Source: Oribacterium asaccharolyticum ACB7 (GTDB taxonomy: Bacteria > Bacillota > Clostridia > Lachnospirales > Lachnospiraceae). Taken from it: DNA of 49,186 nt. Shown here in pieces: positions 1 through 8,991 of the stretch. The notes beneath the pieces are model-generated. The model searched no databases. It was not told where the DNA came from and was given only the letters and a program-made list of their open reading frames with translations. A program made the position numbers and the translations under genes. Numbering within the stretch: position 1 is the stretch's first letter; every line of letters begins with the position of its first letter. The stretch spans positions 1-49,186 of the forward strand of contig NZ_JH414504.1 in the NCBI RefSeq assembly GCF_000238075.1, written 5' to 3'.

Positions 1-322
<322 letters not shown>

Positions 323-470
323 ATGCGTCTGATTGATATGTTTTACTGCTAGAGTTATTTCTTTGATATGTTGTTTTTCTGAAGAAAGGTAGTTGCTAGG
401 GAATTAGACTCTAGGGATTACTGAGTACGCAGTTAACTATATGCTTCTACTAAAGAAGCAGGTACGAGAT

Positions 471-544
471 GGCCCGGTGGCTCAGTTGGTTAGAGCGCCG
501 CCCTGTCACGGCGGAGGTCGACGGTTCGAATCCGTTCCGGGTCG
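471..544 (+). tRNA. tRNA-Asp (anticodon GTC)
   Basis: A full cloverleaf can be read. The 7-bp acceptor is GGCCCGG with CCGGGTC (one G-U pair), the anticodon stem is CCGCC/GGCGG around loop CTGTCAC, and the T loop is TTCGAAT. The 3' CCA is not encoded: the gene ends with discriminator G followed by ttcatt. It probably shares the rRNA transcript. An independent small hairpin, GCTTCT/AGAAGC, sits at 443-459 just upstream. Confidence 0.97.
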
Positions 545-554
545 TTCATTCATA

Positions 555-592
555 GAAGTTGTTTCGTTTTTATCGAAACGGCTTCTTTTTTT
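555..592 (+). terminator. Intrinsic terminator of the rRNA/tRNA-Asp transcript
   Basis: The stem GAAGTTGTTTCG (555-566) pairs with CGAAACGGCTTC (574-585), with two G-U pairs. The loop is TTTTTAT and a run of seven T follows. Confidence 0.93.
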
Positions 593-652
593 GTTTATAG
601 CGAGTTTTTACATAAATTTTGAACTATGGTTTAATAAGGATAAAGTTTTGCA

Positions 653-688
653 AACGAGATATCGCACGCTACGCGCACAATACTTGTT
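653..688 (-). repeat. Dispersed hairpin repeat, copy 1 (single hairpin)
   Basis: Read on the minus strand, a 36-nt stem-loop starts AACAAG and ends CTCGTT. It folds around GTA with one mismatch, one bulge and three G-U pairs. The right arm (GCGTGCGATATCTCGTT) is clearly related to the right arms at 29181-29195 and 34285-34299. It looks like a fused or half version of the double-hairpin copies. Confidence 0.6.
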
Positions 689-810
689 AAGAATAAAAAT
701 AATATATACATATATTAACCAGAACATAAAGTACTCACTTATTGTAATGAAATACTGGCAAATTTTTAAGCTTATAATCATAAAATTATGTGCAATTTAT
801 AGAATTGTTC
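689..810. other. AT-rich spacer, nothing recognised
   Basis: Together with the terminator, repeat and promoter listed separately, this completes the gene-free stretch 545-915. I see no credible coding sequence or structured element here. The open frame that runs through tRNA-Asp into this region (441-827) has no codon character. Confidence 0.6.
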
Positions 811-839
811 TTGAATTTATACGATAAAGCTGGTATGAT
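811..839 (+). promoter_or_regulatory. Sigma-A promoter of the sugar-uptake operon
   Basis: TTGAAT (811-816), a 17-nt spacer and TATGAT (834-839). The spacer holds an odd palindrome, TTTAT-ACG-ATAAA (817-829), a possible operator. The predicted leader has an 8-bp direct repeat AGTTCATA (852-859, 867-874) and a small TCCC/AGGG hairpin before the AAGGAGG ribosome binding site. Confidence 0.75.
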
Positions 840-915
840 TCATCAAGTAATAGTTCATATTCTTACAGTTCATACAATGACTCCCCGTTAAGGGATCAAA
901 TAAGGAGGAATGTAA

Positions 916-2268
916 ATGAAAAAAAGAAATTTAGCGCTGATGACAGCTGCCTTGGTTTTGGCTCTTACTGCCTGTGGCGGCGGATCTTCTTCTGAAACGA
1001 AGGTTTCCGGAGAAACGGATAAGGCTGAGACAACCAAAGCGGATGAAGGAAAGTCCGAGGAAAAGAAGTCTTCCGCAGGGAAAGAACTTCGTCTTGTCAA
1101 CGGTAAAATCGAGGTTGATGCACAGCTGAAGGAACTGGCAGCCGCTTATGAGAAGGAGACCGGTGTGAAGGTGAACATCGAGTCCATGGGTGGCGGTATT
1201 GACATTCAGGGTACATTAAAAGGATATTTCCAGGCTGATAATATGCCGGATATCTTTGTAAACGGTGGAGATACGGATTTTAAGAACTGGGAAGGCCATC
1301 TTGTTGATATGTCTAATGAAAAGTGGGTTTCCGATACAGAAGCCGCTTATAAGGATAAAGATGGTAAGGTAGTAGGTTTCCCGTATACAACGGAGGCTAT
1401 CGGTCTTGCGTATAATGCGGATGTTTTGGAGAAGGCGGGAATTGATCCGAAATCCATTACCGGCCCGGATTCTATGAAGAAGGCTTTTGAAACCTTAGAC
1501 AGCAAGAAGGATGAACTCGGACTTACTGCAGTTGTCGGTTATGTTGCCGAGGCTACAAACCTTTATTGGTCTACCGGTAATCACCTCTTCGGTGTTTATG
1601 AGGATGGCGGATTAAAGAGAGACGATACGAAGTATTTTGACCTTCTCGAACAGGGTAAGATTGATAAAGATCGTTTCTCCAAGTATGCGGATATGGTTGA
1701 GCTTTTCAATAAGTATGCAGATCCCGCACTTCTTGTTTCTGGAACATATGACCAGCAGATTCAGAACTTCTCTGCCGGAAAGTATGCTTTCGTGACACAG
1801 GGTTCCTGGATTGGGGCAACCATGACAAACGATGATAAGGAGCAGTATGAGGCTGCCGGCAAGTTTAAAGTCGGAATGATTCCTTATGCATTTGAAGAGG
1901 GAATCGATACCATTCAGACAAACTCTCCGTCTTGGTGGGCTGTATTTGATAACGACAACAAGGAAGAGGCTTTAAAGTTCTTGCAGTGGGTTTCCGAGGA
2001 TGAAGGACAGAAGATTTTGGTTGAGAAGGCCGGTTTTGTAAGTCCGTTCAAGTCCATCAGCTATGTGGCAGATGATCCGTTTGCACAGACGATTACCGAC
2101 TACACAAAGGCAGGAAAGACTTCTGCTTGGCACTGGCTTGGAAACAAGGAAGGTCTTGCGCAGAATGCACTTGGTGTAGTTTACCAGGATTTTGCTTCCG
2201 GAAATCTGGATAAAGCTAAGTTTGTAGATACTGTAGAGAAGGTTGTTGCACAGTACTATGCCGGATAA
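916..2268 (+). CDS. ABC transporter sugar-binding lipoprotein (family 1 solute-binding protein)
   Basis: A 450-residue extracellular solute-binding protein that should capture an alpha-glucoside and deliver it to the two permeases encoded downstream. The N terminus is a lipoprotein signal peptide: MKKR, a hydrophobic stretch and the lipobox LTAC, with Cys20 as the lipidated residue. An acidic/Ser/Lys linker runs to about residue 55, followed by a MalE-like fold (for example QGSWIGA and NSPSWWAVF near the C-terminal half). The start has an ideal AAGGAGG site. Substrate is inferred only from the neighbouring glucosidases: maltose or isomalto-oligosaccharides, sucrose or trehalose are all possible. 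No ATPase gene is present in the locus, so a shared MsmK/MalK-type ATPase encoded elsewhere is expected. Confidence 0.9.
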   Translation: MKKRNLALMTAALVLALTACGGGSSSETKVSGETDKAETTKADEGKSEEKKSSAGKELRLVNGKIEVDAQLKELAAAYEKETGVKVNIESMGGGIDIQGTLKGYFQADNMPDIFVNGGDTDFKNWEGHLVDMSNEKWVSDTEAAYKDKDGKVVGFPYTTEAIGLAYNADVLEKAGIDPKSITGPDSMKKAFETLDSKKDELGLTAVVGYVAEATNLYWSTGNHLFGVYEDGGLKRDDTKYFDLLEQGKIDKDRFSKYADMVELFNKYADPALLVSGTYDQQIQNFSAGKYAFVTQGSWIGATMTNDDKEQYEAAGKFKVGMIPYAFEEGIDTIQTNSPSWWAVFDNDNKEEALKFLQWVSEDEGQKILVEKAGFVSPFKSISYVADDPFAQTITDYTKAGKTSAWHWLGNKEGLAQNALGVVYQDFASGNLDKAKFVDTVEKVVAQYYAG

Positions 2269-2385
2269 TCTTACTTTAGATTTCACTTGCATTCTAAGAG
2301 GAGTTTCCAGTAGAATGTGACTACAGAGTTTGCTGTAGTGCAATCACACAAGGCTGTGCAGAACAGCACTATAAGGTGAAGAAGC

Positions 2386-2413
2386 GGGGCAGCATTATGC
2401 TGCCCCATTTTTT
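2386..2413 (+). terminator. Attenuating terminator between binding protein and permeases
   Basis: GGGGCAGCA (2386-2394) pairs perfectly with TGCTGCCCC (2398-2406) over a 3-nt loop, followed by ATTTTTT. It lies just before the permease ribosome binding site. Two smaller stems precede it (ATTCTA/TAGAAT near 2291-2316 and CTACAG/CTGTAG at 2321-2338). This arrangement usually lets the binding protein be made in excess over the membrane subunits. Confidence 0.85.
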
Positions 2414-2426
2414 AGAAGGGGGAACC

Positions 2427-3497
2427 ATGAAAGGACGAGATACAAGATTAGAGTCCAATTTTTTACTGATACTGGGGGCTGTACTCATGTTTGCTGCTCT
2501 CTTCTTTGCATTCACTATAAAGGCAAATTATAGTGGTGCAATGAAAACCATTGCAAATTTAAGAGGAACGCTGTTGGTTTGCGGAGCTATTTTGTTTTTT
2601 TTCGGTCTTTATAAAATACCGAGTACTGCACATCATCGAAAGATTGTGTATTTTATTTTTCTATTCCCCCTGCTTTTTGCTTTTTTTATTACCGTTATCA
2701 TTCCTCTTGTTTTGGGAATTGGATATTCTTTTACAGATTGGACTGGAATTCGTTTTACGAAGGTGGTAGGGGTTCAAAACTATTTGAAAATGTTCCATGA
2801 TCCGGCATTTATTTGGTCGGTTCTTATCACTTTTGTTTTTGTATTGTTGAATGTTATTCTCATTAATATTGTTGGTTTTTGTCTGGCTTTACTTTGCACT
2901 TCAAAGCTTAGAGGAGTTGCTTTTTTCCGTGCGGCATATTTCCTCCCGAATCTGATTGGAGGAATTGTTCTCGGCTATATCTGGCAGTTTGTATTCAACA
3001 ATGTTCTGATGAGTTATATTAAATTTTCCATGCTGTCGAGTACGAAGACGGCGATGCTTGCGATTATCATCGTCTATATCTGGCAGTATGGAGGATATAT
3101 TATGTTAATCTATGTGACCGGCCTTACGCAGATACCGGGAGATGTCTTGGAAGCGGCCTCCATTGATGGGGCAAGTGCTTTGCAGACACTCTTTAAGGTG
3201 AAGATTCCCATGATTGCGTCAACGGTTACCATCTGCACTTTCTTGACTTTAACTTCCGCTTTTAAGCAGTTTGATGTCAATATGGCCTTGACCAATGGTG
3301 CCGGATCCGTACCGGACTTTATGGGGGCCTACTTATCCAACGGTACACAGATGCTGGCTTTGAACATTTACAATACTGCGATTGCAAAAAATAATTTTGC
3401 CGTTGCGCAGGCCAAGGCGGTTCTGTTCTTTATTATTCTGGCTGTGATTTCTTTGATTCAGGTGCGAATCAGTAACAGTAGAGAGGTGGAAATGTAA
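2427..3497 (+). CDS. Sugar ABC transporter permease, MalF/UgpA type
   Basis: A 356-residue inner-membrane subunit. I place the start at ATG 2427, preceded by AGAAGGGGG; the upstream in-frame ATG at 2376 would put codons through the terminator hairpin. About eight membrane segments are visible: two extra N-terminal helices (about residues 12-29 and 48-62) ahead of the usual six. The cytoplasmic EAA loop that docks the ATPase is present (EAASIDGASALQTLFKVKIP). Its stop codon overlaps the next start by one base. Confidence 0.92.
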   Translation: MKGRDTRLESNFLLILGAVLMFAALFFAFTIKANYSGAMKTIANLRGTLLVCGAILFFFGLYKIPSTAHHRKIVYFIFLFPLLFAFFITVIIPLVLGIGYSFTDWTGIRFTKVVGVQNYLKMFHDPAFIWSVLITFVFVLLNVILINIVGFCLALLCTSKLRGVAFFRAAYFLPNLIGGIVLGYIWQFVFNNVLMSYIKFSMLSSTKTAMLAIIIVYIWQYGGYIMLIYVTGLTQIPGDVLEAASIDGASALQTLFKVKIPMIASTVTICTFLTLTSAFKQFDVNMALTNGAGSVPDFMGAYLSNGTQMLALNIYNTAIAKNNFAVAQAKAVLFFIILAVISLIQVRISNSREVEM

Positions 3498-4366
3498 TGA
3501 ATAGTACAAGAAAAGGGAAAAGTTTAGTTCTGGGAATCGTGGGAACTTTTATTGCACTCTACGTTTTGTTCCCCTTCTATCTGGTTGTTATGAATGCCTT
3601 TAAGAAGCAGACGGATATTGTAGCGGATCCCGTTCGTTTTCGCGGAGTGAGTTTCGCCCAGTTACTTAAGAATCTGAACTCCGTCATACACAACTCCAAC
3701 TTTAACTTCTGGTATGCCTTTGGGACTTCTACCGTGATTACCATTGTATCTTTGGTTCTTCTCGTTTTGTTTGGCAGTATGGCGGCATGGGTAATCAGCA
3801 GAAATCATAAGAAGACTTGGGCCACTGTAATTTACATGGTATTTATTGCTTCGATGATTATTCCGTTCCAAGTGGTTATGCTTCCGCTTGTATCCACTTT
3901 CCGTGATGTCGGTAAGTTCATTGGAATCAGTATGTTACAATCTGTACAGGGGATTGTATTTGCTTATCTTGGTTTTGGCGGTGCAATGACGGTATTTATC
4001 CTGACAGGATTTATCAAGGGGATTCCTTATGAATTGGAGGAGGCGGCTGCGATTGACGGATGCTCTCCGGAAGGAACCTTCTTTAAGATTATTTTCCCGC
4101 TTTTAAGACCGATTATTACGACGGTAACGATTTTAAACGGAATGTGGATTTGGAACGACTATCTTCTTCCGTCTCTGATGCTTGGACAAAACGGAAAGGT
4201 AAAGACGCTCCCCGTTGCCGTGCAGGCCTTTGTAGGTTCTTATGTAAAACAGTGGGATCTCATTCTTTCGGCTGCACTGCTTGCCATTTTACCTATGATT
4301 ATCGTTTTCCTGATTGGACAGAAGCAGATTATGAGCGGAATGGTTGAGGGAGCGGTAAAAGGCTAA
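3497..4366 (+). CDS. Sugar ABC transporter permease, MalG type
   Basis: A 289-residue partner permease with six hydrophobic segments. The EAA loop is EEAAAIDGCSPEGTFFKIIF, about 75 residues before the end. Its ATG overlaps the TAA of the preceding permease (ATAATG-type coupling), so the two are translationally coupled and form the heterodimeric channel. An 18-base gap separates it from the regulator gene. Confidence 0.93.
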   Translation: MNSTRKGKSLVLGIVGTFIALYVLFPFYLVVMNAFKKQTDIVADPVRFRGVSFAQLLKNLNSVIHNSNFNFWYAFGTSTVITIVSLVLLVLFGSMAAWVISRNHKKTWATVIYMVFIASMIIPFQVVMLPLVSTFRDVGKFIGISMLQSVQGIVFAYLGFGGAMTVFILTGFIKGIPYELEEAAAIDGCSPEGTFFKIIFPLLRPIITTVTILNGMWIWNDYLLPSLMLGQNGKVKTLPVAVQAFVGSYVKQWDLILSAALLAILPMIIVFLIGQKQIMSGMVEGAVKG

Positions 4367-4384
4367 AGGAAGAAGAGGGTTCTT

Positions 4385-5416
4385 ATGGTAAGAATTAAAG
4401 ATATTGCGAAATTGGCAAATGTAAGTCCCTCTACCGTGTCCAATGTCATTCATAAAAGAAAAGAGAAAGTCAGTCCTGAAATCTATAATCGGGTAGAGAA
4501 AATACTGGAAGAAGAACAGTATGTTACCCATATGGGAGCCCGCATGCTATCTGCCAAGGGCTCCAGGCTCGTTGCGCTTATTCTGGCGTATAAACGAATC
4601 GAGAAAGAGAGTATAGTGGAAGACCCGTTTGTGTCTTCCGTAATCGGTGCTGTGCAACTTGCTTTACAGGAAAAAGGGTATTTCCTTCTACTCTACAGCA
4701 ATCCGGACATGGAAGACTGTGTAAAGATATCCCGCGAATGGAATGTGGACGGGATTATTCTTCTTGGAGCAAAGCGAGAAGGGTATTACAAGATGAAAAA
4801 TAGTCTCTCCGTACCGGTCGTTTCCATTGATACGCCATTTTCCGCTACAGATGCCGAATATACCAATATCGGATTAGAGGATTTTGAGGCTGCAAAAGAG
4901 ATGACCAGGTATCTGTTTTCAATGGGACACCGAAAGATTGCCTTTTTCTCTCTGACAGAAGGCGGAGAACTTCTCGAGAAGCACTATATTGATAGCGAAA
5001 GATATAGAGGATTTAAAGAGGCGATGGAAGAGGAAGGCCTTGTTGCCGAAGGCTGGCATAATTTGTCTTTTGTAGAGGAAATCAGAAAAAAACAATATTT
5101 TTCTTTTTATGAAGAAAACTTTTTTCATGCGACGGCGTTGTTTTTTACGGCGGACATTATGGCACTTGAGATGATGCGCTTTTGTATGGATAGAGGAATT
5201 TCCATTCCGGAGAAACTGTCCGTCGTAGGATTTGACGGAATCAAAGCAGGGCGTTGCATGCATCCGATGCTCACTACGATGGAACAGGACAGTGCCGAGA
5301 AGGGAAGAAAAGCGGTAAAAGAATTGCTTTTCTTACTTGAAGAGGGGAAAGGCGATTATAAGAACATTCGCCTTCCGGTTCATCTTTTTATAGGGGAGAC
5401 AGTGGCGAGAATCTAG
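4385..5416 (+). CDS. LacI/GalR-family transcriptional regulator
   Basis: 343 residues. The N-terminal helix-turn-helix and hinge are typical (IKDIAKLANVSPSTVSNVI, residues 4-22), followed by a periplasmic-binding-like effector domain with the usual LSVVGFDGI motif near residue 280. It sits inside the transport/hydrolase operon, so it is probably the local sugar-responsive repressor. A LacI-type palindrome at 8953-8968, after the second glucosidase gene, is the best candidate operator in the window; I see no clear match in the 811-915 promoter region. The stop codon TAG overlaps a GTG that opens the next reading frame. Confidence 0.93.
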   Translation: MVRIKDIAKLANVSPSTVSNVIHKRKEKVSPEIYNRVEKILEEEQYVTHMGARMLSAKGSRLVALILAYKRIEKESIVEDPFVSSVIGAVQLALQEKGYFLLLYSNPDMEDCVKISREWNVDGIILLGAKREGYYKMKNSLSVPVVSIDTPFSATDAEYTNIGLEDFEAAKEMTRYLFSMGHRKIAFFSLTEGGELLEKHYIDSERYRGFKEAMEEEGLVAEGWHNLSFVEEIRKKQYFSFYEENFFHATALFFTADIMALEMMRFCMDRGISIPEKLSVVGFDGIKAGRCMHPMLTTMEQDSAEKGRKAVKELLFLLEEGKGDYKNIRLPVHLFIGETVARI

Positions 5417-5463
5417 TGAGAGTGCTGTTTGTTGCGCATTTTATCAATGTAGAGGAGTGGATG

Positions 5464-7209
5464 ATGAAAAAAGCATGGTGGAAAGAATCGGTTGTATACC
5501 AGATTTATCCGAGAAGTTTCTGTGATAGCAATGGGGACGGTATCGGGGATTTAAACGGAATTACTTCTAAGCTCGATTATCTGAAGGAACTCGGCATTGA
5601 TGTGATTTGGTTGTCTCCCGTCTATCGCTCTCCCAACGATGACAACGGCTATGATATTTCCGATTATGAGGATATCATGGAAGACTTCGGAAGTATGGCG
5701 GACTTCGACCGTTTACTGAAGAGCGCGCATGAGAAGGGACTGAAGATTGTGATGGATCTTGTGGTGAATCACACGAGTGATGAGCACGCGTGGTTCCTCG
5801 AGTCCCGGAAAAATGCGGAAAATGAGAAGCGGGATTACTATATCTGGAGAAAGGGAAGAAAGCTTAATGAAGTTTCCCCCGAAGAGCGGAAGCAATTTGC
5901 TTCCGATGTAGTGGAGTATAAGGGAGAGAAGTTCCTTCCACCGAACAACTGGGGTTCCTTCTTCTCCGGCCCTGCCTGGGGATTCTCGGAAGAGACAGGG
6001 GAGTTTTATTTGCATCTTTTTTCGAAGAAGCAGCCGGATCTCAACTGGGAAAATGAGAGAGTACGGAAAGAAGTTTTCGATATGATGAACCGTTGGTGTG
6101 AGAAGGGAATCGACGGTTTCCGTATGGATGTGATTTCCCTGATTTCGAAGCCGGAAGGATTGCCGAATCAGCCTATTCCGACCGGTGCCATCTATGGGGA
6201 TGCAGGACAGATTTGTGCAAACGGGCCGCACGTCCATGCGTATCTGAAAGAGATGAACCGGAAAGTGCTTTCTCACTATGATTTAATTACGGTAGGAGAA
6301 ACCGCAGGCGTCACCTTGGAGGAAGCAAAGAAATATGCCAATTCCGACGGAACAGAGCTCAACATGGTTTTCCAGTTTGAGCACGTCAGCTTGGATGACA
6401 ATCCGAAATATGGCTTTAAGTGGAATACGGAGAAGATGTCTCTGGTTTCTTTGAAGAAGAATCTTACGAAGTGGCAGAACGGTTTATATGAGGTAGGCTG
6501 GAACAGTATTTTCTTCTGTAACCATGACCAGCCGCGTATTGTTTCCCGTCTCGGAAATGACAGTGATTTATACAGGGAGCGTTCGGCAAAGTGTATTGCC
6601 ACCTTCCTTCACATGATGCAGGGAACGCCTTACGTATATCAGGGAGAAGAACTCGGCATGAGCAATTATCCGTTTCAGGACTTGTCGGAGTTCCGGGATC
6701 TCGAGAGTATCAATGCTTTCCACGAACTGACCGAGAAAGCCCATTTGGATCCTGCAGAACTTTTCCCGATGATTGCTTTTAAGAGCAGGGACAATGCACG
6801 TACACCGATGCAGTGGGATGATTCCGAGAATGCCGGATTTACAAGCGCGACCCCTTGGATCAAAGTGAATCCCAACTATAAGAAAGTGAATGCGAAGGAA
6901 GAACTTGCGAGAGCGGATTCCGTTTTCCACTATTATCAGAAATTGATTTCTCTTCGTCATCACTCTGGTTTGATTGTTTATGGCGACTTCCGTCTTCTGG
7001 AAGAGGAGGATCCGAATCTCTTTATCTATGAAAGACATCTGGACGGAAAAGCGCTCCTCTGTGTATGCAATGTTTCGGAGAAAGAAAGAGAGTATACGCC
7101 TCCCGCAGAGTTTCAGAAAGGACAAGTACTGATTCAGAATATTCCGGATAGGGATGTGCGTGCCGGGAAACTTGCACCGTATGAGGCCTATGTTTTGGCA
7201 GTAGAATAA
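5464..7209 (+). CDS. GH13 alpha-glucosidase, predicted oligo-1,6-glucosidase
   Basis: A cytoplasmic glycoside hydrolase of the GH13_31-like group, 581 residues from ATG 5464. That start has AGAGGAG six bases upstream; ATG 5461 is also possible, and the open frame extends to GTG 5416 without a good site. Catalytic residues are the nucleophile D222 in GFRMDVIS, acid/base E279 in VGETAG and D355 in NHDQPR. The residue after the nucleophile is Val; in this family Val is associated with alpha-1,6 specificity. Compared with the next gene's product it carries about 22 extra residues between the N-terminal barrel segment and the nucleophile. It would cleave isomaltose-type sugars imported by the upstream transporter. 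Confidence 0.92.
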   Translation: MKKAWWKESVVYQIYPRSFCDSNGDGIGDLNGITSKLDYLKELGIDVIWLSPVYRSPNDDNGYDISDYEDIMEDFGSMADFDRLLKSAHEKGLKIVMDLVVNHTSDEHAWFLESRKNAENEKRDYYIWRKGRKLNEVSPEERKQFASDVVEYKGEKFLPPNNWGSFFSGPAWGFSEETGEFYLHLFSKKQPDLNWENERVRKEVFDMMNRWCEKGIDGFRMDVISLISKPEGLPNQPIPTGAIYGDAGQICANGPHVHAYLKEMNRKVLSHYDLITVGETAGVTLEEAKKYANSDGTELNMVFQFEHVSLDDNPKYGFKWNTEKMSLVSLKKNLTKWQNGLYEVGWNSIFFCNHDQPRIVSRLGNDSDLYRERSAKCIATFLHMMQGTPYVYQGEELGMSNYPFQDLSEFRDLESINAFHELTEKAHLDPAELFPMIAFKSRDNARTPMQWDDSENAGFTSATPWIKVNPNYKKVNAKEELARADSVFHYYQKLISLRHHSGLIVYGDFRLLEEEDPNLFIYERHLDGKALLCVCNVSEKEREYTPPAEFQKGQVLIQNIPDRDVRAGKLAPYEAYVLAVE

Positions 7210-7218
7210 GGAACTTTG

Positions 7219-7264
7219 TATAGGATGAACCGATGTGAGAAGGAAATCAACGGTTTCTGTATAG
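7219..7264 (+). pseudogene. Decayed fragment of a GH13 glucosidase gene
   Basis: This intergenic stretch aligns to 6081-6125 inside the preceding gene, the segment encoding MNRWCEKGIDGFRM just before the catalytic Asp. The remnant reads roughly MNRCEKEINGFCI after a 3-base deletion and scattered substitutions. It is too short to encode anything and is best read as a relic of another tandem copy or of unequal recombination. Confidence 0.75.
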
Positions 7265-7280
7265 TAGAAAGGGAGAAGGA

Positions 7281-8951
7281 ATGAAAAAAGAGTGGTGGCA
7301 GGAGAAGGTCGCTTATCAGATTTATCCGAAAAGTTTTAAGGATACGAAGGGGAATGGAATTGGAGACATCAAGGGAATTATTGAAAAACTCGATTATTTA
7401 AAGGAACTCGGAATCGATATCATCTGGATTTCTCCCTGCTTTCTGTCCCCTCTTGCCGACCAGGGCTATGATATTGCGGATTACTACAAGATTGATCCGC
7501 GATTCGGCTCCAATGAAGACATGGAGGAGCTGATTTCCGAGGCGAAGAAGAGGGATATGTATATTCTCCTGGACCTTGTGGTAAACCATTGCAGTGATGA
7601 GCATGAGTGGTTTCGGAAGGCGGTAGCGGATCCGAAGGGACCTTTCGCCAAGTATTTTTACTTTGAAGAGGGAGTAGACGGGCACGAGCCGAACAACTGG
7701 CGTTCCTATTTCGGCGGATCGGTTTGGGAAAAGGTGGAAGGAACGGAGAACACCTACTATCTGCATCTTTTCCACAAGAAGCAGCCGGACTTAAATTGGG
7801 AGAATCCGGAACTCAGAGAAGAAATCTATAAGATGATTAACTGGTGGCTGGACAAGGGCATAGCCGGTTTCCGTATCGATGCTATTCTGAACATTAAGAA
7901 AGTTTTCCCGCTTCGCGGGCATGATTTTCCGGTGGATCGGGATGACGGACTGAGCAATTGTACAAGAATGATCACGGAAGCGGAGGGAATCGGTGATTTT
8001 CTCGGAGAAATGCGAGATCGTTGCTTTAAGCCGCACCATGCTTTTTCCGTTGGAGAAGTTTTTAATGAGACGGAAGCGCAGATTCCGGAGTTTATCGGAG
8101 AAAACGGCTATTTTTCCTCGATGTTTGATTTTCGTGCGCATTCCAGTGCCCGGTCGGAACTTGGCTGGTATGATGCCGGTATCGTGACCCCGAATATGTA
8201 TCGGGATGCCTGCTTTCTGACGCAGAAACTTGTAAACCCCGTAGGATTTATCTCTACGATTATTGAGAATCATGATGAACCCAGAGGCGTGAGCTTCTAT
8301 ATTCCGAAGGAAGATTTATCCGAGAAGGCAAAGAAGTTCCTTGCTACGATGCAGATGCTGCAAAGAGGCCTTCCCTTTATCTACCAGGGGCAGGAAATCG
8401 GCATGGAAAATGTGGTTCTTACGTCCATTCGGGAGGTGGATGACATCAGCACCCTGGATGAATACGAAGTCTGTCTTCGGGAAGGGTTCTCGGAAGAGGA
8501 AGCGCTCCGGATTGTGAACCGCTATTCCAGAGACAATGCACGTACACCGGTGCAATGGGACAGCAGTAAGAATGCAGGATTTACGACAGGAACGCCCTGG
8601 CTTCCGCTAAACCCGAATTACAAAAAGATCAATGTAGCACAGCAGGAGAAAGACCCCGAATCCGTTTTAAGCTACTATAAGAAACTGACTGCATTAAGGA
8701 AGAACCCGGAGTATAAAGAGACAATGGTTTATGGAGACTTTGTTCCCTTTATGGCGGATGAAGATCGCCTGATGGCGTTCTATAGAAAAGGGGAGAAAAC
8801 CCTCCTCATTCTCGGAAACTACCGGAAAGAAGAACGGGAACTCGAGCTTCCCGCTCCGGTGAAGAAGCTTGTCCTTTCCAATACGGAACCGCGAATCACA
8901 GGGCGGAAGATTGTTCTTTCCGGTTATGAAGCGACTATTTTGGAAGTATAG
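7281..8951 (+). CDS. GH13 alpha-glucosidase, predicted alpha-1,4 preference
   Basis: A 556-residue paralogue of the preceding enzyme with start site AGGGAGAAGGA before the ATG. Catalytic residues are D200 in GFRIDAIL, E259 in SVGEVFNE and D332 in ENHDEPR. The residue after the nucleophile is Ala rather than Val; in characterised members a small residue here goes with alpha-1,4 activity, so the pair should together degrade mixed alpha-1,4/1,6 oligosaccharides. It ends about 40 bases before the structured RNA candidate. Trehalose-6-phosphate hydrolase or dextran glucosidase are alternative readings; the absence of a PTS gene argues against the former. Confidence 0.9.
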   Translation: MKKEWWQEKVAYQIYPKSFKDTKGNGIGDIKGIIEKLDYLKELGIDIIWISPCFLSPLADQGYDIADYYKIDPRFGSNEDMEELISEAKKRDMYILLDLVVNHCSDEHEWFRKAVADPKGPFAKYFYFEEGVDGHEPNNWRSYFGGSVWEKVEGTENTYYLHLFHKKQPDLNWENPELREEIYKMINWWLDKGIAGFRIDAILNIKKVFPLRGHDFPVDRDDGLSNCTRMITEAEGIGDFLGEMRDRCFKPHHAFSVGEVFNETEAQIPEFIGENGYFSSMFDFRAHSSARSELGWYDAGIVTPNMYRDACFLTQKLVNPVGFISTIIENHDEPRGVSFYIPKEDLSEKAKKFLATMQMLQRGLPFIYQGQEIGMENVVLTSIREVDDISTLDEYEVCLREGFSEEEALRIVNRYSRDNARTPVQWDSSKNAGFTTGTPWLPLNPNYKKINVAQQEKDPESVLSYYKKLTALRKNPEYKETMVYGDFVPFMADEDRLMAFYRKGEKTLLILGNYRKEERELELPAPVKKLVLSNTEPRITGRKIVLSGYEATILEV

Positions 8952-8952
8952 A

Positions 8953-8968
8953 TTGTTATCGATTACAA
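8953..8968. promoter_or_regulatory. LacI-type operator-like palindrome
   Basis: TTGTTATCGATTACAA is symmetric about a central CG except for one pair of positions (14 of 16 bases), the usual form of LacI/GalR-family operators. It begins two bases after the stop codon of the second glucosidase and precedes the RNA candidate, so it could control that RNA. I see no convincing promoter directly attached to it. Confidence 0.45.
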
Positions 8969-8991
8969 AAAGGGAAGCTGTTGTTTTATGA

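Noticed and set aside
323..470. 5S rRNA between 23S and tRNA-Asp
   Set aside because: No 5S core motifs (for example CCGAAC) and no 117-nt terminal pairing.
441..827. Open frame of 128 codons through tRNA-Asp and its terminator
   Set aside because: It overlaps an unambiguous tRNA and terminator, has no ribosome binding site and reads as random sequence afterwards.
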